Assembly (NCBI RefSeq): GCF_016808335.1 | Contig: NC_053149.1 | Coordinates: 27,091,339 to 27,155,338, forward strand | Origin: Panicum virgatum | Taxonomy: Eukaryota; Streptophyta; Magnoliopsida; Poales; Poaceae | DNA length: 64,000 nucleotides | Direction: 5' to 3' | Part shown: one piece after another, positions 56,014 through 64,000 of the stretch | Numbering within the stretch: the stretch's first letter is position 1 | How the letters are laid out: each line of letters begins with the position of its first letter | Program-made: the position numbers and the translations under genes | The notes under the pieces: model-generated | Told to the model about the DNA's origin: nothing | The model's input: the letters and a program-made list of their open reading frames with translations, nothing else | Databases searched by the model: none

Positions 56014-57325
56014 GTCGCACCCGTTCTCTCTATTCAGAAGCCATGCCATAAAAAATAATAATAATAGTAGTAATAAATAAATAATCTCTTAACAAAAACC
56101 CCCAAAAATATTTCCATGCTTTGAATAAAATTTATATGAGTGGAAATATGTGTAAGCTCTTACTTTGGAAATGATGAATAGTTGCTCTGTTAAACTCTGT
56201 ATGTACCTCGTTTATAGCTTTCTACTCTCCTAGTACTAGAATTAGTTGGCACATAGTAGTTCCACTGAAAATCTGGTTGCGTGGAGGCATGAGTTTAATT
56301 TCTGAAGTCTAAGTTGTTGCGGGATTCGAGATAGCCCAAACCGGAATTTAATCTGCTTGTTCTAGTATGGAACCCCTCGGAATTCTTTTAAAACTAAAAT
56401 TTTGGTGAAGGTTTCCCATGGTTAAAATGACCCATTCAGAGATTTATATTGCATAAACCATTTGAGCTATTTGAAGTTACTTTGAGCTTTGGCGAATGGT
56501 GCATCCACTTCGGGAATGGTACTTGCCATCTACAGGTCTTTATCCCACATAAATCTACCATTTGCTAGCCCAAATATAGCTGGCCTGTCAGTCACCCATT
56601 CCAGGTATTGACATCCACTTTTGCCTACTATTCTCCCCTGCAATCACAATCCCAACACCACAGTTCATTCCACAAAAGCTTCCCATTCAAAACTCCAAAG
56701 GATTCAAGATGTATCAACAAGGGAGAGTGGGGCTATCTTCTTTTCTATAAAAAAAAGAGAAAGAAAAGCCCACTCTCCATCCCAAAGAGTTGCAAATAAT
56801 GGAGTTCAAATAAATTCAAATGGGAAGCCATCCATTCATATCCTCTAAATATCCCATGTTCCATGAGACCTAAATTTGGCTAAGTACCGACCCTGGCATG
56901 GGTCACTCTTAGGCCGAGCAATACAGGTAACCAAGGTATGCATACATCTTCCTACCCATAAACTCCACATATCAGCTTTAGAGATAAGAAGAACATGGTC
57001 AGATATTTCGACCATAGGTAAGGATCATACACTTTGAGCAACTTGAGAGTACCATTGGGAAACCTGAACCTCTTTTGAAAAATTCTTGCAAAAATCCGAG
57101 CTGGGAACCTGAATAGGTAGCAGGGAACATTCCGGTGAAGGTTGTTCAGTCCAACAACCTCCCAAGACCAAGGGATGAAAAACAAATACGTCCCATCTTC
57201 CAGAACCTTAGGTATGAGCCAACTTTTCATAAGTACAGATGGGAAGAGTAATATGTTGTGCAAAAGGTACCTGTAAGTGGGTAAACATTGATGCAACTCC
57301 TGATCCACCGAGCCTCAGTTTAAGC
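56014..57325 (+). other. 3' untranslated region of element C
   Basis: No gene. About 1.3 kb between the ORF and the polypurine tract, homologous to 3511-2730 (B, reverse) and 61264-62660 (D, reverse). Includes (AAT)n-like 56055-56085 and A-rich 56745-56770. Confidence 0.7.
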
Positions 57326-57366
57326 TTTGCTCGAGGGCGAGCAAAAGTTTAAGCTTGGGGGGGGGG
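57326..57366 (+). other. Hairpin and polypurine tract of element C
   Basis: TTTGCTCG-AGGG-CGAGCAAA (57326-57345), an 8-bp stem with 4-nt loop, sits 5 nt before AAGCTTGGGGGGGGGG (57351-57366), which abuts the LTR. An AGTTTAAGCTT word flanks the hairpin on both sides. Confidence 0.8.
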
Positions 57367-59040
57367 TGTTGACGGCCATAAATTCACATTCTAGCCGTCA
57401 ACTTCTCGGAAATAACATGTTCTTTACACTATGTTCCATTCATATTTTGTTTATTTATAACGAGTTCCACCAGTTTTGGATGAGTTCTGATTGCAAGAGC
57501 AGATGTACCAAAAATGAGCAGAAATGGGCAAAAACCCAGGCCGGGCAGCCCCTCCTAGGCCAGCCGGCCTAGCACCTCCAAGGACACGACCCCGGCTTCA
57601 ATCCAGTGGCAATGAGATACACTCATGAGGCTCTGAGATGAGGGTTGGGCCTCGGTTCAATTGGATGCACCGAAAGGCATTAACATTGGTCCAAAGAGCC
57701 ACAAGGCAGCCCAAAATCCAAAGTAATCCAGCAACCCGCTTCCCTAGACAATGCACGAAGGCAGAGTGAAGCATCGGCAAAACCAAAGGCCGAGATGGGC
57801 CAGAGGGAGGCCGGACGGCCTAGCACTTGCAACCGCAAAGCAAAACCAACTGCCAACCGACTCCAGGAGAATATCAGAGCCATTGTCCGAAAGGCGGTGG
57901 CCACGTGGCGGCACCCCCAGGCCAGCCGGCCCCACTTGAAAGCCTCTTAGGCTGGGTCTTGGCGTGGAAGCAAAGCACAACCGTCTTACCTGCTTACAAC
58001 CGACGCCAACTGCAGTAACCACCAGAACCAACCTTGGGAGGGCTATAAATAGAGGGCACCATCCATCACTTCAACACACACCATTGGAGCTCTTCTCTCT
58101 TCATTTGTACTTTCTAGAATAGGTTAGTAGCTTGGGAGTTAGAGTCGAGTCGAGCTTGCTCGGGATTCCGGAGTCGTCGGAAGTCTGGTATAGCTCTTGT
58201 ATCTTTCTTTTGACATTATTAATATAAGTTATCTTCTTTACTTTTCTGAGTCAGCTTTACTTTTCGTAGTCTTTCATTTACTCAAGTCTGAGGTTCAGCT
58301 TGAGCACAGAAGTTGTACTTTAGCTTAGGCTAAGTTATCTTTCTTAGTGATCGGGAACTTGTCTTACGGGTTTTCTCGCCCGGACTAGAGTATCTCAAGT
58401 TAGTGATCTAGGTTGAGGGGGATTTCTCTCGAAGGCCTCGAGAGAAATCCTAACACCGAGTGCAGACATGGCGTCCGACCTTAGTGTTATCTAGAAAGTA
58501 TGTTCCACCCCACGGAACCGTTGTGGTAGTCGGTAGGTGGTGACAGCCCTATCCGTCCTTTGTAGTCCACAACATGCGGGTGTTTTCATAGTAGTAGTGT
58601 AGGTTGCCGTTGGGCTCCCCTCTCATCCTTTTCTGAAGTCCTTCCTCTTCCAGCTGTCGAAGTAAGTTCTGCTTTCCCGAGAACTAGTTAGGTGTTTAGT
58701 CTGATCTAGAGAGGCTAGCTCGATAGTTCAGAAGTATATCAGGTGTCTTATCTCACTCGTTGTCCTCCCAAGTTGCTACCACTCTAAGGATTAGAATCTC
58801 CGTGTGTCACTCGGTCATCGACTGGCCATTTATCTCACCTACCTATCTGGCTTACCCCCGTCTAGTTCACTGGTTGATCAAGCTAGTACAGTTATCATTC
58901 GATTTACGATACTCTTTACCATAGTGCTTCCCTGAGGAAAAAAATACGATACCTTGGAATACTCCAAGGTGAAGTGCTACAGCGGTGATTCTGTGCGCTT
59001 GCAGAATATCTATTCTAATCGGGCATAAGAAACGCCAACA
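57367..59040 (+). repeat. 3' LTR of element C
   Basis: 1674 bp, TGTTGACGG to CGCCAACA. TATAAATA at 58044-58051. Three GGCCGGCCGGCC-type palindromes (57557-57570, 57808-57821, 57919-57932). Confidence 0.9.
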
Positions 59041-59537
59041 TGAATCAACACTTATCCTTGGCCATGGGTATGGTCGTTGGTCTTGTCCTCGTGTGGGAAA
59101 AGTTGTACACCCCTGCAGGGTTTTCGATCTGTTGCAATAGCCGCGCTCTCAGACATTGAGCACACTCATGTACTTTGACTTTAACGTAGAGTTACCGATG
59201 AAGTTCATGGAAGATTGAGCTATGATACATAATCCTTTACTTATGCAATTGTATTGATGAATGATATAGAGATCATAGATGCTTTGTCTTTTGCTTATTA
59301 TAACTTAATCAAAGTTCAACGCTTTTATGCAAAAACTATGAACCTTGACCTATCCTTGCTACTAACCAAATGCATTCTCCTTGAGGTCGGGCAAGTATAT
59401 AACCATATTGGATAAGTCCTGCGAGTACCCTTGTACTTATGGTGCTATCGTTAAAGTTGCTGCAGGTGACACGCAGCCGGAGGCCATCTTTGGGTACTTC
59501 TACCCCGCGGACGGAGGTGCGGGTGAGGAGTAGATAG
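59041..59537. other. Orphan segment between inverted Athila LTRs
   Basis: No gene. About 0.5 kb flanked by the 3' LTR ends of C (plus) and D (minus). It contains GAGTACCCTTGTACT at 59423-59437, similar to quasi-palindromes in the LTRs of E and F, so it may be part of another LTR. Confidence 0.4.
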
Positions 59538-61222
59538 TGTTGGCGTTTCTTATGCTCAATAGAATATGGATTCCGCAAGCGCACAGAATCACCACTGTAG
59601 CACTTCACCTTGGAGCATTCCAGGGTATCGTATATTTCCTCAGGGAAGCACTATGGATAAAGAGTATCGAAGAATCGAATGACAAACTTTACTACAGATA
59701 TCAACCGACTAACTTAGTGGGGGTAAGCCTGATATGACAGATAAGAGAATGGCCAACGATGACCGTCTGACACAGAAGACTCTAATCATTAGAGAGGTAA
59801 GCAGCTAGGAGGACAACGAGCGAGAAAGACTCCTAAAACACTTCTAAACTATCGAGCTAGCCTCTCTAGACTAAACCTTGCTTCTAACTAGTTATCGGGA
59901 ACCTAGAGCTTACTTCGGCGGCTGGAAGAGGAAGGACTTCAGAAAGGGATGAGAGGGGAGTCCAACGGCAACCTGCAACTACTGCTATGAAAACACCCGA
60001 ACGTGGCGGACTACAAAGGACGGATAGGGCTGTCACCACCTACCGACTACCACAATGGTTCCATGGGGTGCAATAAACTTTCTAGCTAACACTGAGCCCA
60101 GACACCACGTCCATACTGGGTGTTAGGATTTCTCTTGTCGCGAACAAGAGAAATCCCCCTCAACCTAGAGCACTAACTTGAGATACTCTAGTCTGGGCGA
60201 GAAAACCCGTAAGGTAAGATCCCGATAAAAAAGATAGGTACAACGCCTAAGCTAGAGAAATTACTTCTGCACACAAGCAAGATAACTTGAAGAGATAAAT
60301 AAATGCGAAAAGTAAAGCTGACTTGAAAAGATAAAGAAGATAACTTATATTGATAAATGTCAAAGGAAAAGATACAAGAGCTTATACCCGACTTCCGATG
60401 ACGACTCCGGAATCCCGAGACAAGCTCAACTTGACTCTAACTCCCAGACTACCTAACCTACTCTAGAAACTAAGAATGAGAGAAGAGAACTCCTTTGGTG
60501 TGTGTTGAGAGTGAGGATGTTGCTCTCTATTTATAGAGCTCCAAGGTCGGTACGAGGTGAGCGCGTGTGTTGTAAAGCAACTACGACGGTTGATGTAACT
60601 TCCACGCGAAGTTGAGCATGAGCCGCTGAAAGGTGGGGCCGGCCGGCCTGGGGATCCCACTATCTGGCCACCGACTTTTTGTGGACGGCTTGGATTGTCT
60701 CCTGGAAGTCGGTGGAAGAGGATTGGGTCCAAAGCACGTGATTGTTAGGCCGTCCGGCCTCTCTTAGGCCGGCTGGCCTGGGTTTGGCTCCTCTCGGCCC
60801 TCCATTCCACCGACACGTCAATCAACGGTTGCACATTCTTGCTCAAGGCGGTTTAGGTCTTGAAACTGCGTTTGGACACTGAAAGTGGACCCAACCTTCC
60901 ATTGCTCAAGCCTTTCGGTCTTTGTTTGTGAATTTTGGACAGAACCAAATTGGATTGGCTTGGATTTGTGCTCATGATCACTCTGGCAAAGTTTCGTGGC
61001 ATGGTATGTTGAGGTGCCAGGCCGGCCAGCCTAGGGTACACCGGTCGGCCTGGTATTTTGTCCATTTTTCCTGATTTTTGGTACACTAGTTCCTGCGACC
61101 ACAACTCATCCAAAACTTGTTGCACATGTTAGAAATAAGCAAAATATGTATGGAACATGGTGTAAAGCTCATGTTATTCTCGAGAAGTTGACGGTCAAAA
61201 TAGGAAATAATAGCCGTCAACC
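59538..61222 (-). repeat. 3' LTR of element D
   Basis: About 1685 bp. The minus-strand end is CGCCAACA at 59538; the start GTTGACGGC near 61222 has lost the T of TGTTGACGG, or the base is merged in the G run. TATAAATA on the minus strand at 60535-60528. Five GGCCGGCCGGCC-type palindromes (60636-60649, 60747-60760, 60766-60779, 61019-61032, 61039-61051). Confidence 0.85.
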
Positions 61223-61263
61223 CCCCCCCCCCAAGCTTGAACTTTTGCTCTTCCTCGAGCAAA
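61221..61263 (-). other. Hairpin and polypurine tract of element D
   Basis: Minus strand TTTGCTC-GAGGAA-GAGCAAA (61263-61244), then AAGTTC and AAGCTTGGGGGGGGG (from 61238) up to the LTR. The stem is kept compared with C, though the loop bases differ. Confidence 0.78.
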
Positions 61264-62660
61264 GTTAAACCTGAGGCTCGGTGGATCAGGAGTTGCATCA
61301 ATGCTCATACCTTGCAGAAACCTTATGCACAACATAATACTCTAACCCATTTGTACTTTGAATAAGTTGGCTCATACCTTGGTTTCTGGTGATGGGGCTT
61401 ACACGCATTTCATCCCTCGTCTTAGGCGGTAGAGAGATAGAACAACCTTCACCAGAATATTTCCTTCCTCCTGTTCAGATTCCTAACTCGGAGTTTTGCA
61501 AATTTTTCAAAAGTGGTTTAAGATTCCCTGATGGTACTCTCAAGTCGCTCAAGGTGTATGATCCTCACCATGGTCGAACAATTTGACCATCTTCTTCCTA
61601 CTCTAAGGCTGATATGTGGAGTTTTGGGTAGGAAGAGTGCAGCATACCTTGGTTACCTGTGTTGCCGAGCTGAATAGTGGTTCGTAAGAGGTTGGTACTC
61701 GATCAAATCCCAATCTTTTGGAAGGTAAACTATTCAGGAGAGAGGGAGGAAATGGACTCACACTTAGAGAATTTTGGTCTTTTGAGCCCCTTATTTCAGC
61801 TCTTTTGAGTGGAGGTATGGGTCTTGTCTTTTTTTTTCATTGCTTCAGCTCCAGTTTTTTTTAAAGAAGATGACCCATACTCCATGAGGATAGAGTTATT
61901 GGAAGGGAGCATTGCTTGGATAGACCATTCGAGATGGATAGGTTCACTGTGGAGATATTGGGTTTTGTTGTGAGGGAATCGTCTGGCGAAGGTGGATATC
62001 AATACCCGGAGTAGGTAATTGACATGCCAGACATTTTGAGGTTAGCAAAACAATGGGTACGCAAAGGAGAAAGATCGGTAGATGACAAGTACCTTCCTCG
62101 AATGAACTTACCATTCGGCAAAGCTCAAAATAACTCAAGATAGCTTATATCGGTTCATATGATAAAACATTATGGCTCTAGGTAGGACATGTAAACCGAA
62201 GGGGAATTCTTTACCATGTTTTATTTTAAAGGAATTCCGAGAGGTTCCCTACTAGAGCATGCAGTTTTATTCCGGTTCGGGCTATCTCAAATCTCACAAC
62301 AACTTAGACATGGAAATCAAGCTCATGCTCCCACACAACCAGATTTTTAGTGGAACTACTCATGTGCCAACTAGTTCAAGTACTATGAGAGTAAAAAGTT
62401 GTACACGAGGCACTTGCAAAGCATGGACAGAGCAACTATACATCATTTCTATGATAAGAGCTTACACGAATTTTCACACATATGAGTTGGGAGTTTTATT
62501 CAAAGCATGAAACATTTTTTTTGTTATGCTTTAATTTATTTATTTTGTTTTTATTTTATTTTATTTTATACTTTTACCCCCATTTTTTAGTTTTTCAATG
62601 ATTTAAACTAACTATATATTTTTTCTTGTTTTAGGACACATTAAGAAAGGATAGGTCGGA
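61264..62660 (-). other. 3' untranslated region of element D
   Basis: No gene. Homologous to C's 56014-57325. AT-rich runs at 62510-62580. Confidence 0.65.
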
Positions 62661-62700
62661 TGACTTACCTGGATACATCGGCACCCCCCCCCCCAAGCTT
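62661..62700 (-). promoter_or_regulatory. Second AAGCTT-G tract plus splice donor in element D
   Basis: AAGCTTGGGGGGGGGGG on the minus strand at 62700-62684, followed by GTGCCGATGTATCCAG|GTAAGTC with the donor GT near 62666. The bases before it (CTGAGCTTCAT) also match the ORF stop context of C, although nearly all of the ORF is gone. Confidence 0.55.
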
Positions 62701-62876
62701 GAATGAAGCTCAGTAGGTCTACTATCTTGGCCGATTTCCTTTTTTTTTGTATGCAATGTAAAGTGAAAAGAATGCATTTGCGAGAATCTAAACATGCCAT
62801 GATGTGAAAGGGAAAACTATGCAAGAATATAAACTATCCTATATGCAAATGCAAGAATGCATAACTACCACGTACC

Positions 62877-63666
62877 TCATGGTAAGGGCTCGAGTTTCTC
62901 GTCCTGAGCAAGACTATCCATACTTTGGGTTTGGTCGTCGTCACCTGATGGAGACATTGGTGGCGACGCTTTCTTCCGCTACACCGTCCGTGTAGGCAGA
63001 GTTACTTCGATCTCTTTCTTCCCAAATTCCATAAAATTCTTACGTTGGATATTCCGCTTCGCATTCTGTTGGTTATACACCTTAATCTCCTCTCGAGTTT
63101 GAAGATTCTTCGCGAAATCGATGAGGGAATACGACTTCTCCAGCTCTTTCACAAATTCCTTTCGGTTGAAACTTTTGATTTGTGAGCATTTTTCATCCTT
63201 CGGTTTGAAACCGAATCTCTCCTTCTGCCCATTGATGTTGAGTTGGATTACTCCAACTCCTGCATCAATGTGTGCAGTTGTCATGCTCAAGAATGGCCTC
63301 CCCAATATGAGAGGGATCCCAGTGTTGACTTCCATATCGAGAATGACAAAATCAGCAGGGACAAAGAAATTCTGTATTTTCACCAGAATATCCTTGGCGA
63401 TCCCCGCGAGATGGCGAACTAATTGGTTTGCTAGCTGCAAACACATGGCAGTAGGAGCAAGCGCATGATGGTTAAGTTTATCATAAATTACCTTTGGCAT
63501 GACGCTGATGCTTGCTCGCAGATCGCAAAGAGCGTGCTTAAAGTGTTGAGCTCCGATGGAACATGTGATGGTGGGGCATCCTGGTTTCTTCTTCTCCAGG
63601 AGAGGAGTGAGTATAGCTGTGTTACACTCATCCATAAGCTGCATGACCTCGGTGGTCGGCAGGACC
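62877..63666 (-). pseudogene. Athila aspartic protease of element D
   Basis: Retropepsin-like protease of Athila gag-pro. Blocks: [63 protein letters not shown]. The usual catalytic D-L/S-G is D-L-R here, which should inactivate it. TAG at 62981-62979 replaces an expected Trp; the frame then continues with a charged tail to TGA 62879-62877, which overlaps a donor-like ATGAG|GTACGTGG as in element B. The N-terminal part is cut by the LTR that begins at 63667. No RT follows. Confidence 0.85.
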
Positions 63667-64000
63667 TGTGACAAACCAGATTTTAGGGGAATATAATTTT
63701 GTGTTGATTTAAAAATTTCAAACCATATTTATCATAGCAAGGGTATTTTTGTAATTTTAGAAAAGTATAAAGTTCTTTTTACAAAATAGTTTTGCAAAGG
63801 CAAAATTTCAAATTTTGTGAAGGGTTAAAATGCATATCTTGTTTTTTTACTTTTACCAGCATAAAAAGATATATTTATGATTAGGGCTATTTTTGCAATT
63901 TTAAAATTAAGTTGTGCTCTTTTGTATTTAAAAGAATTGACGGATTTCAAAATAATTTCAAATCCTTTGATCTAGTGAAATTTTGCACAACATAAAAGTT
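63667..64000 (+). repeat. Start of another LTR, inserted in element D's protease
   Basis: TGTGACAAACCAG begins at 63667 and the protease frame of D breaks there. The sequence is AT-rich and ends TTTTGCACAACATAAAAG, similar to 22450-22470 in the LTR of E, so a related Tekay-type LTR is likely. It runs off the window. Confidence 0.65.

Larger units (their letters stand above)
53803..59040 (+). mobile_element. Element C: Athila-like, 3' half
   Basis: Plus-strand element retaining promoter region, env-position ORF, 3' untranslated region, polypurine tract and 3' LTR. Its 5' half is lost at the junction with E; the LTR fragment 21400-22111 on the far side of E probably belongs to it. Opposite in orientation to B, with which it shares most features. 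No target duplication can be checked. Confidence 0.82.
59538..63666 (-). mobile_element. Element D: Athila-like, protease-to-LTR part, no pol
   Basis: Minus-strand element: protease (63666-62877), a short gap without RT, integrase or most of the env-position ORF, the AAGCTT-G tract (62700), 3' untranslated region, polypurine tract (61238-61221) and 3' LTR. Its upstream part is displaced by another LTR at 63667. A relative of B and C with a larger internal deletion. Confidence 0.82.

Noticed and set aside
2730..57325. B and C as arms of one large inverted duplication.
   Set aside because: They differ in nested insertions, deletions and in their independent stops, and their flanks differ; two separate insertions of one family explain this better.
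1..64000. tRNA, rRNA or CRISPR features and host protein genes.
   Set aside because: I saw no tRNA cloverleaf boxes other than primer sites, no rRNA sequence, no regularly spaced repeats of CRISPR type, and every sizeable ORF belongs to a transposon family or is an LTR shadow.

Overview
This window is intergenic DNA from a grass (Poaceae) with a large, repeat-rich genome. I see no ordinary host gene, tRNA, rRNA or CRISPR array. Nearly every base belongs to transposable elements of grass type: Athila-like, Tat and Tekay/chromovirus Ty3/gypsy LTR retrotransposons and one Mutator-like DNA transposon (MULE). The species cannot be named from this evidence.

Layout. 1-2729: 5' end of an Athila-like element on the minus strand (element A: gag, tRNA-Asp primer site, 1.5 kb LTR). 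A sits in the 3' part of a second minus-strand Athila-like element B (2730-21399), which also holds an LTR-like insertion (3512 to about 4735) and a 13.6 kb Tat element (6211-19807). The Tat element splits B's env-position ORF and has a perfect 5-bp target duplication, CTGTG. The Tat element has gag, protease, RT, two RNase H domains and integrase on the minus strand. On the plus strand it carries two antisense genes: an acidic Ser-rich protein, and a five-exon plant-mobile-domain (PMD) protein. 21400-22111 is a plus-strand Athila LTR fragment.

22112-53802 is a plus-strand Tekay/Del-type chromovirus (E) with LTRs of 3.5 and 3.9 kb. Its gag is interrupted by F (28811-47727), an LTR element with 3.55 kb LTRs and a 2.1 kb degenerate core. 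F's 3' LTR is in turn interrupted by a 9.67 kb MULE (G, 34942-44612). G carries a mudrA-like transposase, a nine-exon PMD gene and two GRF-like zinc-finger genes. E is followed by the 3' half of a plus-strand Athila-like element C (53803-59040), a 0.5 kb orphan segment, and a minus-strand Athila-like element D (59538-63666). A further LTR (63667 onwards) interrupts D.

How the parts work together. The Athila-like elements B and D go from protease to the 3' region with no RT, RNase H or integrase, so they look non-autonomous. B and C share a TATA box, a splice donor, a ~325-nt intron and an acceptor just upstream of the env-position ORF. This looks like a separate internal promoter with a spliced leader. 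C and D share a second AAGCTT-G(n) tract that mimics the polypurine tract about 1.4 kb upstream, followed by a consensus splice donor, and a hairpin abutting the true polypurine tract. Every coding region except the two short GRF genes is broken. The premature stops are largely C-to-T changes in CAG, CAA or CGA codons, as expected from deamination of methylated cytosine in silenced DNA. Coordinates of exons, LTR ends and breaks were worked out by eye from the sequence.
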